NCBI GenBank assembly: GCA_963169155.1
Contig: CAUJGI010000503.1
Location: forward strand, 1 to 8,640
Source of the DNA: Chloroflexota bacterium
GTDB lineage: Bacteria > Chloroflexota > Anaerolineae > Promineifilales > Promineifilaceae
DNA length: 8,640 bases
Reading direction: 5' to 3'
A program made the position numbers and the translations under genes. Position 1 is the first letter of the stretch, and each line of letters opens with the position of its first letter. The notes under the pieces are model-generated. The model had not been told where the DNA came from. It ran no database searches and was given only the letters and a program-made list of their open reading frames with translations. Positions 1-5,536 of this stretch are shown here, piece after piece.

Positions 1-948
1 GTGACCAACGCCGAGTTCCAGGTGGCCCAATCGGACCTGAACCTGACCCAGGCGCAGGCCGAGCTGGATCGTTTGCTGGAGTGGGAGCCGGATGAAACGG
101 CCGTAACCCTTGCCGAAGCCAATCTGGCCGCCGCTCAAGCGCAGCTGGAAAATGCCCAGGCGTCCGATGCCGTGGCGGGCAACAGCGTGACGCAGGCCAA
201 CGTCAGCGTGGCCCAGGCGGAGCGCCAGCTGGCCGATGCCCAGGAAGCGTACAACACCGCCTATGATCCGGGCCGCGAGTGGGAATTGGGCGATCCGTTC
301 CGCAAGCAATTTTTAGAAAACGAGCGTGAAGCCGCCGTCCGCAATTTGCAGTTTGCTGAAGAAAACCTGCGGGTGGCGCGGGCCAACTACAGCCTGTCCG
401 CTGCCGGGATCAACAACGACTCGGCGCTCAACGCCGAAGCGTCGGTTATTAATGCCCAGCAGGCGCTGGAAAACGCGCAAAAGCCGCCCACCACCGAGCA
501 AGTCGAAGCCGCCCAGCTGAGTGTGTCGCAGGCGGAGCTTTCTTTGCAGCAAAGCCAGCTGAGCCTGGAGCAGGCGCAGGAAGCCGTGGCCGACGCGCAG
601 CTGCTGGCGCCAACGGCAGGCACGGTGCTCTCGGTAGACGTGGCCGAGGGGGCGATGGTTGGTGCCGGATCGCCCATCATCACGATGCTGGACACGACGC
701 AGCTGGAGTTCCACACCAGCAACCTGAGCGAGCGGGATCTGGCCCGAGTGGCCCCTGGCCAGACGGTGCAGGTAACGCTAAAGGCGTATCCCAACGACGT
801 GATTGAAGGCACGGTGGTGCGCATTGGCACGCAGGCAACGGGGATGGTGGGCGATGCGGCCGTTTTCCCCGTCATCATCAGCATTGGCAGCGAGGAACTG
901 GACATCCGCCCTGGCATGACCGGCCGGGCGGAGATTGCTGGTGAGTAG
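1..948 (+). CDS. HlyD/MFP-family efflux periplasmic adaptor subunit, 5'-truncated by window edge
   Basis: This is the C-terminal 315 residues of a membrane-fusion (adaptor) protein. Such proteins link an inner-membrane ABC or RND pump to the cell exterior. Residues 1-200 are an Ala/Gln/Glu-rich alpha-helical hairpin with heptad-like repeats (AQAQLENAQ, QSQLSLEQAQEA), typical of the coiled-coil domain. Residues 201-231 (LLAPTAGTVLSVDVAEGAMV onward) are the second half of the biotinyl-lipoyl motif, and 232-315 form the beta-barrel region ending in RPGMTGRAEI, a common adaptor ending. The first lipoyl half and the N-terminal membrane anchor or signal must lie upstream. The frame is open at base 1, so the GTG there is probably internal. 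The stop TAG at 946 is followed by a strong terminator, so this is the last gene of its operon; the pump genes are presumably upstream. Family confidence is high; the exported substrate is unknown. Confidence 0.88.
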   Translation: MTNAEFQVAQSDLNLTQAQAELDRLLEWEPDETAVTLAEANLAAAQAQLENAQASDAVAGNSVTQANVSVAQAERQLADAQEAYNTAYDPGREWELGDPFRKQFLENEREAAVRNLQFAEENLRVARANYSLSAAGINNDSALNAEASVINAQQALENAQKPPTTEQVEAAQLSVSQAELSLQQSQLSLEQAQEAVADAQLLAPTAGTVLSVDVAEGAMVGAGSPIITMLDTTQLEFHTSNLSERDLARVAPGQTVQVTLKAYPNDVIEGTVVRIGTQATGMVGDAAVFPVIISIGSEELDIRPGMTGRAEIAGE

Positions 949-953
949 GTTTT

Positions 954-980
954 ACCGCTGAGTTCGCGGAGAGCGCTAAG
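954..980. repeat. possible dispersed repeat fragment in spacer
   Basis: The 27 bases between the adaptor stop codon and the terminator (CCGCTGAGTTCGCGGAGAGC and flanks) contain two related pieces, GAGTTCGCGG and CGGAGAGCGC. They resemble a degenerate intergenic boilerplate I associate with GC-rich environmental genomes. This is recognition from memory, not from a search. No second copy is present in this window. Confidence 0.25.
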
Positions 981-987
981 TTTTTTG

Positions 988-1016
988 AGCCCCTGCCAGT
1001 GCAGGGGCTTTTTTTT
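988..1016 (+). terminator. Rho-independent terminator after the adaptor gene
   Basis: A perfect 9-bp stem (AGCCCCTGC at 988-996 pairing with GCAGGGGCT at 1001-1009) closes a CAGT tetraloop and runs into eight T residues (1009-1016). It lies 40 bases after the adaptor stop and just before the promoter of the MNT-HEPN genes, so it insulates the two units. Confidence 0.92.
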
Positions 1017-1022
1017 GCGATA

Positions 1023-1051
1023 TTGTCTATCGTTGGCCAATCCGCTATGAT
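1023..1051 (+). promoter_or_regulatory. sigma-70-type promoter for the MNT-HEPN operon, apparently leaderless
   Basis: A TTGTCT -35 box (1023-1028) is separated by exactly 17 bp from a TATGAT -10 box (1046-1051). Only six bases separate the -10 from the ATG at 1058, so the expected transcription start falls on the start codon itself. No Shine-Dalgarno sequence could fit. The reading as a leaderless mRNA is inferred from spacing. Confidence 0.6.
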
Positions 1052-1057
1052 GGACCT

Positions 1058-1486
1058 ATGCAAGCGTTGACTGAAGATGTGCAAGATATGGTGACGAAAA
1101 TTGCTGACTGGTGCCGCCGCCAGCCGGTGAAGCTTTGTGTGCTGTTTGGCTCGCAAGCGACGGGTCGCCAGCGCCCCGACAGCGATGTCGATTTGGCTAT
1201 CTGGCCAACCGAAATGCCATCTGCCCAGACCAAACTGGCGTGGCTGCGCGAATTGGAAACCTTGCTGGACAAGCCAGTGAGTTTGGCGCTGGTTTCGGCG
1301 GATTTAGACCCGGTGCTGGGTTTTGAGATTGTGCATGACGGCCGTCTCATCTACGAACAACAACCTGAACTATGGTTAAAGCATCGCTCCCAGCTTTGGT
1401 TTGCCTACACCGATAGTCTGCCTTTTCGGCAATCAGCCCAAAAACAATTGCAGAAGTTTGCAGAGGAAGTGCGGCGTGGCTCCTGA
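1058..1486 (+). CDS. mntA: MNT-domain nucleotidyltransferase antitoxin (MntA family)
   Basis: This 142-residue protein has the size of a minimal nucleotidyltransferase. It carries the signature GS-X10-DXD exactly: G31-S32, ten residues, then D43-V-D45, within VLFGSQATGRQRPDSDVDLA. In studied MntA/HepT pairs the MNT protein AMPylates the HEPN toxin on a tyrosine and so neutralises it. The partner gene starts 11 bases before this stop codon, so the two are translationally coupled. In many relatives a third carboxylate sits in the next core strand (a PVDLV-like segment). Here the matching stretch reads KPVSLALV, with S75 where Asp is common, so either the third ligand lies elsewhere or catalysis is altered. 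The ATG at 1058 is supported by the promoter placement. An ACGGCCGT motif falls in the codons for H-D-G-R near residue 94. Family assignment is secure; activity is inferred. Confidence 0.88.
   Translation: MQALTEDVQDMVTKIADWCRRQPVKLCVLFGSQATGRQRPDSDVDLAIWPTEMPSAQTKLAWLRELETLLDKPVSLALVSADLDPVLGFEIVHDGRLIYEQQPELWLKHRSQLWFAYTDSLPFRQSAQKQLQKFAEEVRRGS
1463..1469 (+). promoter_or_regulatory. Shine-Dalgarno site that fixes the HEPN start
   Basis: GAGGAAG lies inside the end of the mntA reading frame, six bases before a GTG at 1476. It selects that GTG over the more distant in-frame ATG at 1401, which would force a long overlap and add 25 unrelated residues. Confidence 0.65.
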
Positions 1487-1880
1487 TGTGCTTTTGCGAA
1501 AATTGACCTACTTGCTTAAATTGCTGGAAGATCTTTCGCCTTACAAAGATGCCAGCTTTGCCCAGGTGGAAGCTGAGCATTACAAGCTGGAACGTTTGCT
1601 TGAATTAATGGTCATGGCAGCGACCGATATTTTGAATCATTTGTTGGCAGAACGGGGGAAAACGGCCGTTTCCTACAAAAGCGCGTTTCAACTGGCCGCT
1701 CAAGAAGGCATGATCCCCGCGGAGTTATCGGACCGCTTGCAAAATGCTGCCAGTATGCGCAACGTGCTGGTGCACATGTACGAGGATATTGATTACGAAA
1801 TCCTCCACCAAAGCATCCCCACGGCTCTGGAAGATTTTGCGCAATTTGTGGCCATCTTTGCCGATTATCAAACTCCCTAA
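1476..1880 (+). CDS. hepT: HEPN-domain RNase toxin (HepT/DUF86 family)
   Basis: With the GTG start at 1476 this is a 134-residue, mostly helical protein of normal HepT length. The diagnostic motif is R95-N-V-L-V-H100-M-Y102 (RX4HXY). Arg and His form the HEPN RNase active site, and the following Tyr is the residue that MntA-type partners modify with AMP in characterised systems. All three are intact, so the toxin looks functional. HEPN toxins act in the cytoplasm, usually as dimers, and cleave RNA such as tRNA. The gene overlaps mntA by 11 bases, with the MNT gene first. ACGGCCGT at 1662-1669 encodes T-A-V. No terminator is visible after the stop at 1878-1880. The family and motif are clear; the RNA target cannot be told from sequence. 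Confidence 0.88.
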   Translation: MAPDVLLRKLTYLLKLLEDLSPYKDASFAQVEAEHYKLERLLELMVMAATDILNHLLAERGKTAVSYKSAFQLAAQEGMIPAELSDRLQNAASMRNVLVHMYEDIDYEILHQSIPTALEDFAQFVAIFADYQTP

Positions 1881-1931
1881 GTGTTGTCTTGGGCCGGATA
1901 GGGTAAAACAGCCATGTTTGGGGGCTAATTC

Positions 1932-2789
1932 GTGTATAAAAAACTAGCTGTTTTAGGAACAACAATTATCTTTCTTGCCTGTTGTGGAGTGTCGCTTTGG
2001 CTCTTTGTATTTAATCCCTGTGATTTTGAAGGCTATTTGGACGATCCCAAAATTAGGGATGAGTTTTTCAAAGCTTTGGATGAATATGAACAAACGCATG
2101 GATTAATCTTGGAAAGTTGGGGCTGGCCTCAATGCACTTCGTCAACATCGGATTTAGAAGTTTATGTGCAATACGAAACCCCCAGTCATCTTTCAAAGTA
2201 TGGTCTAACCTATTGGATGTCTTTTGTTGGTACCTATTCCCTTTCTTCGAAAGAGATAAATCTTCAATATGAAGACATCATAACCGATGACATTTATGAT
2301 GCAGTGGAATTTATTAACTTAATTGAAAACCAGTTGCCCGAATTTGAGAACATATCTGAGGTTCAAGAATTTGTCGATAATTTAAGGAGACAATCTCTGG
2401 AAGGGCGTATTTGGGGTGATCGTTTCGTAATATCCACTAACAGAACAAGTATACCTATAGCCAAAACAGGTGAGTTTGCCAGCCTCGAATATTCCATGAC
2501 TACACACTCGATTAGTTCATTTAATTTGCCTAATCGTCTGCCATGGGCTGGTTTTAGTGAGTTGTCTTTTGCTCATCGAATCATTCAGGAGCATTATCTA
2601 GAGGGAGAATTAGAAGGCTGTTCTATTGATACAGATCGGGGCGAGTATGCTAATACGCACGTGCTGCATCGCATAGACGGCACCATTCGGATAGACGTCA
2701 ATATTCAGTGCCCTATCGAATTAGAGAATGATATCTTGCGCTTGATTCTGTTCCCTGATGGAACCTACAAATACGATGGCCTCTGGTAA
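1932..2789 (+). CDS. hypothetical membrane-anchored extracytoplasmic protein, AT-rich
   Basis: I do not recognise this 285-residue protein. It begins with GTG (Y-K-K follow) and has one clear hydrophobic segment at about residues 5-27 (VLGTTIIFLACCGVSLWLFV), preceded by two lysines. It is therefore probably anchored in the membrane with the rest outside. C17/C18 lie in this segment, but the preceding residues do not make a good lipobox. The remainder is mixed alpha/beta, rich in acidic and aromatic residues, with Cys at 30, 68, 230 and 260 that could form disulfides outside the cell. The start is preceded by a G-run (1920-1924) that could serve as a weak ribosome site. Base composition is visibly more AT-rich than every neighbour (one 60-base line near 2221 is about 33% GC), which suggests recent acquisition. 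It lies 51 bases after hepT on the same strand and could be cotranscribed with it. Confidence 0.7.
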   Translation: MYKKLAVLGTTIIFLACCGVSLWLFVFNPCDFEGYLDDPKIRDEFFKALDEYEQTHGLILESWGWPQCTSSTSDLEVYVQYETPSHLSKYGLTYWMSFVGTYSLSSKEINLQYEDIITDDIYDAVEFINLIENQLPEFENISEVQEFVDNLRRQSLEGRIWGDRFVISTNRTSIPIAKTGEFASLEYSMTTHSISSFNLPNRLPWAGFSELSFAHRIIQEHYLEGELEGCSIDTDRGEYANTHVLHRIDGTIRIDVNIQCPIELENDILRLILFPDGTYKYDGLW

Positions 2790-2937
2790 ACTTCGATGCA
2801 GACTGGTCAGCTATTTCTTAACCATCCAACAGAGCAAATTAACGGATAGTCAACCTGGCAGATAGTGGCTGAGCCAAAATCACAGGCTAGAACACCGAGG
2901 CAATTAGCTTGTTTTGGGGTGAAGTCAGGAGGGGGAG

Positions 2938-3660
2938 CTACGCTTCTTGTTGGGCGAGAAAGCTGTAGCCGGTGCCCCAATCAGAAATGATGTAGTGGGG
3001 TTCCTTGGGGGAGGCTTCAATTTTGCGGCGCAGGCGGTAGATGTGGGTGTGCAGGCGATCCTCAAAGGCATCGTCCATAGGCCAGACGCGGCGCAGCAAA
3101 AAGCCGTTGGTGACGGTGCGGCCCGCGTTGCGCATGAGGATGTAGAGCAGCTTGGTCTCGGTGGGAGTGAGCTGTACGGGGCGGTCGGCCACAAACGCTT
3201 TGCGATTGGGGAAGTCCACCTGTAGATTTTCATCGACCTTGATGACCGGTTCCAGCGTGTAGGAGTAGTCGCCCATGCGGCGCAGGACGCGGCGCACCCG
3301 GGCAATGAGTTCGGCGGGGCGGAACGGCTTGACGATGTAATCCTCGGCATAACGATCCAGGCCAAACACCACCGTTTCTTCGTCGTCGATGGCCGTGAGC
3401 ATGACAATGGGCAAATCGGAAAATTCATGGATCGCTTCGCACAGTTCAAAGCCATCCATGCCCGGCATGTTCAGATCAACAATGGCTAAATGGGGCAGCC
3501 CGGTGCGGGCAATGACAGAGAGGGCTTCTTCGCCGGATACGGCCGTATGCACCACAAACGCGTCTCGCCGCAGCGCCGTCTCAACAGCCCGTAATATGGA
3601 GATGTTGTCATCGACAACCAGGACTTTATAGATAGTATCTTCAGAATTCCCAATTAGCAT
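2938..3660 (-). CDS. OmpR/PhoB-family response regulator
   Basis: This 240-residue two-component regulator starts at the ATG at 3660. The receiver domain (about 11-125) has the acidic pair D17/D18, phospho-acceptor D62 in IVDLNMPGMDG, T89 in VMLTA and K111 in VKPF, all intact. The C-terminal winged-helix DNA-binding domain (about 140-238) includes the OmpR-type LTPTETKLLYILMRNAG segment, a recognition-helix region near DRLHTHIYRLRRKIE, and the closing GTGYSF hairpin. The frame extends upstream to a TTG, but that codon lies in the predicted -35 box, so 3660 is preferred. No histidine kinase lies next to it, so it is an orphan here and its signal is unknown. ACGGCCGT at 3539-3546 encodes T-A-V near residue 40. 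The 148 bases between its stop and the converging gene ending at 2789 hold no terminator or gene that I can see. Confidence 0.93.
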   Translation of the reverse strand: MLIGNSEDTIYKVLVVDDNISILRAVETALRRDAFVVHTAVSGEEALSVIARTGLPHLAIVDLNMPGMDGFELCEAIHEFSDLPIVMLTAIDDEETVVFGLDRYAEDYIVKPFRPAELIARVRRVLRRMGDYSYTLEPVIKVDENLQVDFPNRKAFVADRPVQLTPTETKLLYILMRNAGRTVTNGFLLRRVWPMDDAFEDRLHTHIYRLRRKIEASPKEPHYIISDWGTGYSFLAQQEA

Positions 3661-3667
3661 AGCTAGA

Positions 3668-3696
3668 ATACTAATACACCAGAGGGTAGAAGGCAA
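3668..3696 (-). promoter_or_regulatory. promoter of the response regulator, apparently leaderless
   Basis: On the minus strand TTGCCT (3691-3696) is followed after exactly 17 bp by TAGTAT (3668-3673). Seven bases then lead to the ATG at 3660. As at the mntA start, transcription would begin at or next to the start codon and no ribosome-binding site is present. The -10 matches consensus at four of six positions. Confidence 0.5.
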
Positions 3697-3725
3697 CTAG
3701 TTTGGGGTTTTTGGGGGAGGGAAAG

Positions 3726-3908
3726 TCAACCGGTGTACAGCAGCACATGGAAAACGGCCGTAAAGCGCTCGTCCTGCCGGGTGCCTACAAAAATCTCCCC
3801 GTTAAGGTCAAAAATTGGCTGGCAGAAGACGCTGCAATCGTGCCGGACCTTGGTTAGATTGGGCCAATCTTGAAGATTGGCCCAATCTGAAGAGCGGGAA
3901 GTTGTTTC
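3726..3908 (-). pseudogene. remnant of an unidentified coding sequence (C-terminal end only)
   Basis: A minus-strand frame ending in TGA at 3726-3728 reads CSVFCQPIFDLNGEIFVGTR, then Q-D-E-R-F-T-A-V-F-H-V-L-L-Y-T-G and stop. Codon third positions are mostly G or C (about 27 of 39 in the last stretch), as expected for real coding sequence in this genome. There is no usable start codon: the frame is open back to a stop near 4013 without an ATG, and it enters a palindromic repeat (DWANLQDWPNL is encoded by the inverted repeat). I read it as the tail of a decayed gene joined to a repeat element. The segment after D-W-P-N-L looks most protein-like; the left boundary is arbitrary. A short plus-strand frame from an ATG at 3747 also exists but looks less convincing. 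Confidence 0.35.
3856..3888. repeat. perfect 15-bp inverted repeat, REP/MITE-like
   Basis: AGATTGGGCCAATCT (3856-3870) and its exact reverse complement AGATTGGCCCAATCT (3874-3888) are separated by TGA. Each arm is itself palindromic around its middle base, so the element can fold in more than one way. It has no T-tract on either side, which argues against a simple terminator, and it marks the edge of the gene remnant next to it. A dispersed palindromic element is the likeliest reading, but only one copy is in this window. Confidence 0.6.
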
Positions 3909-3936
3909 TAGATGCTTACCTGGCTGCGGCCGCAGT

Positions 3937-4602
3937 TTAGCCTGGCGAAACAGACAACAGCTGCGCCAATGAGGGTACCAACAACGGCCAGCGCCCGGCC
4001 ACCCGCAACCGTTTTAGTTCGTCCTGAACAAAGTGGGGACCTACCCCATACTCATCCTCGCGAATTGGACAGCTCTTCTCATGCAGCGCTTGCAAACAAC
4101 TCACGTACAAAAGAAACGGATCCACGTGATCCGGCTGCATATCGACCACGTTATGATGGTGCATCTGCCAATTTGCAATTCGTTCGGCCAACAAAATCTC
4201 CACCTCAGACGCCAGCCACATGGGCAGGTTGTGGATAGCATGTAACTCCATAATCGGGGCGGTGGAAGCCAGGGCACAGATGGTACGCTGCTGATCAGAA
4301 AAGATTTGCAGCTCGCCGCCAAAAGAAAATGCCTCCACTTTTTTATCGATGCGGTCCAGGATGAAAATTCGGCCCGCCCCCACTTGGTACTTTTCATGGT
4401 TGGTCCAGGGATGGTGAACCGTCAAATGGGCGCTGTGACCTGGCGAGGACACAATCTGGAATTGCACCTTGGTGGGATCAAAATGCCGCTCTGTGGGCAG
4501 CTCCGTCAAAATTACGTCAAGTCGTGGATGGCCCGGGTAGTGATGGATTTCAGAAGGGTAAAAGATGTAACCCAAATCGGGTTCGTGTGAGATATCTAAC
4601 AT
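3937..4602 (-). CDS. hypothetical protein, His-rich; C-terminus possibly frameshifted
   Basis: I do not recognise this 221-residue protein. The ATG at 4602 is well placed behind AGGAA (4608-4612), and TATACT at 4642-4647 is a candidate -10 without a good -35. The protein is rich in His, Trp and Pro. The N-terminus (DLGYIFYPSEIHHYPGHPRL) is followed by a predicted beta-rich middle, and a cluster WQMHHHNVVDMQPDHVD lies near residues 143-160. Such a cluster could bind metal, but no known motif is satisfied. There is no signal peptide. The last 18 residues in this frame read RWPLLVPSLAQLLSVSPG. After a one-base shift at the GGG codon (3994-3996), the frame would instead give a Gly/Ala-rich hydrophobic helix ALAVVGTLIGAAVVCFARL ending at TAG 3908-3910. 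The true C-terminus may therefore differ. The gene lies 103 bases after the MBL gene on the same strand. Confidence 0.6.
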   Translation of the reverse strand: MLDISHEPDLGYIFYPSEIHHYPGHPRLDVILTELPTERHFDPTKVQFQIVSSPGHSAHLTVHHPWTNHEKYQVGAGRIFILDRIDKKVEAFSFGGELQIFSDQQRTICALASTAPIMELHAIHNLPMWLASEVEILLAERIANWQMHHHNVVDMQPDHVDPFLLYVSCLQALHEKSCPIREDEYGVGPHFVQDELKRLRVAGRWPLLVPSLAQLLSVSPG

Positions 4603-4613
4603 AGTGATTCCTG

Positions 4614-4627
4614 GTAACGGCCGTTAC
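4614..4627. repeat. 14-bp perfect palindrome containing ACGGCCGT, in the leader of the 4602 gene
   Basis: GTAACGGCCGTTAC is self-complementary throughout. It sits immediately upstream of the AGGAA ribosome site of the gene starting at 4602 and downstream of the candidate -10. In that position it could be an operator or simply another copy of the over-represented octamer. Confidence 0.5.
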
Positions 4628-4705
4628 GCCTAAAGCTCAGCAGTATACCGCAGCCGGGTCAAGGATTGCCATGTTCCTATAATGTGTTTACTTTGTGGAG
4701 CGCTT

Positions 4706-5443
4706 TTAGGTGGGGCGGGTTTCGTTGAGGCGGGCCAGCAGCGCCTGGGAGCGCAAAATGCGGCGCACATGGCGCGTTTCCATCGGCGCGTTGTGGCCGT
4801 CGATGTAGGTATCGTACCGTTCGTCAAGTAGATTGGTCAGCATGGCCATGTCCAGCATCTGGTCGGTGGGATTTTCGTAGCGGGGCGCGGGATAGTAGCA
4901 ATCCCCCAGGAACATGACGCCATCCTGAACCACCTTGATGACGGTAGAATCGGCGGCATGCACACCGCCCACGTGCTCCAGCTCCAGCGACACATCGCCA
5001 AAGTGCAGGCAGTCGCGCCCCTCATAGGTGATTTCCGGCAGGACAATTTCAAACTCGGCCCAATCTTCAGCTGTCCAATTTAGCACGAGCCGGGGGTTGC
5101 GCTCCACTTTAGTGCGCAGGAACGTCTCGCCGACGTTTTCCTGCTGCATTTGGGTCAGCAGGTCGTGGCTCAGGCGATTGGCAACGGCGGGCACCCCGTA
5201 AACGCAGGCGCCAAAGGTGTGGTCCCAGTGGTGGTGAGTGTACACCACGTGGCTGATGGGCGGCGCACCCATCGCCGCCAGTGTGGCCTGAATTTGCCGG
5301 GCCAACTGCAAGCTGTTGCCCGCATCGATGAGGATGGTTTGGTCAGCGGCCAGAACCATGCCCACCGTGGCCTGCACCCGATTTTTATCGGGGTGGCGCG
5401 GCAAAATCCAGACGTGGGGGGAGATTTGAGTGAGCTTGAGCAT
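4706..5443 (-). CDS. MBL-fold metallo-hydrolase
   Basis: This is a 245-residue metallo-beta-lactamase-fold protein with a complete dinuclear metal site: H70-x-H72-x-D74-H75 (YTHHHWDHTFG), H162 (GGVHAADS), D181 (MFLGDCYYP) and H217 (YIDGHNAPM). This order matches the family's HxHxDH...H...D...H pattern, so hydrolysis of an ester, thioester, lactone or phosphodiester is likely; the substrate is unknown. The N-terminal sheet (VWILPRHPDKNRVQATVGMV, then DQTILIDAGNS) is also typical. There is no signal peptide, so it is cytoplasmic. I chose the ATG at 5443. An in-frame TTG at 5476 would add 11 residues encoded by a tandem GTGTGCAA repeat and looks spurious. No clear ribosome site precedes 5443. 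The gene follows ubiE on the same strand after a 93-base repeat-filled gap and could be cotranscribed. Confidence 0.88.
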   Translation of the reverse strand: MLKLTQISPHVWILPRHPDKNRVQATVGMVLAADQTILIDAGNSLQLARQIQATLAAMGAPPISHVVYTHHHWDHTFGACVYGVPAVANRLSHDLLTQMQQENVGETFLRTKVERNPRLVLNWTAEDWAEFEIVLPEITYEGRDCLHFGDVSLELEHVGGVHAADSTVIKVVQDGVMFLGDCYYPAPRYENPTDQMLDMAMLTNLLDERYDTYIDGHNAPMETRHVRRILRSQALLARLNETRPT

Positions 5444-5460
5444 TTTGTGCGAGTATGCCA

Positions 5461-5516
5461 GTGTGCAAGTGTGCAAGTTTTTTCACTTTTCACTTATGAC
5501 TTTTCACTTTTCACTC
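5461..5516. repeat. short tandem repeats between ubiE and the MBL gene
   Basis: GTGTGCAA occurs twice in tandem (5461-5476). A 16-base unit TTTTCACTTTTCACT(T/C) occurs at 5480-5495 and again at 5501-5516 with a five-base gap, and each copy is itself a near-tandem of TTTTCACT. Together they fill most of the 93-base spacer. No gene or hairpin is visible in it. Confidence 0.7.
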
Positions 5517-5536
5517 CTCAAATTACTCGCTCTCAC

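Noticed and set aside
387..1040. Minus-strand open frame of 217 codons opposite the adaptor
   Set aside because: It crosses the intrinsic terminator, is Ser/Ala/Cys-rich, and is a mirror of the coiled-coil gene's codon bias.
3912..4238. Plus-strand frame of 108 codons opposite the His-rich protein
   Set aside because: Pro/Thr/Arg-rich composition with no domain, no ribosome site, and overlap with a better-supported minus-strand gene.
4678..4683. Perfect TATAAT on the plus strand
   Set aside because: It has no -35 at a suitable distance and no plus-strand gene downstream.
5444..5476. N-terminal extension of the MBL protein from a TTG
   Set aside because: The 11 extra residues are encoded by a tandem GTGTGCAA repeat and precede a good ATG where the fold's first strand begins.
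5461..5516. Possible CRISPR-like array
   Set aside because: Units are 8-16 bases with spacers of 0-5 bases and only two copies; no repeat-spacer architecture and no cas genes.
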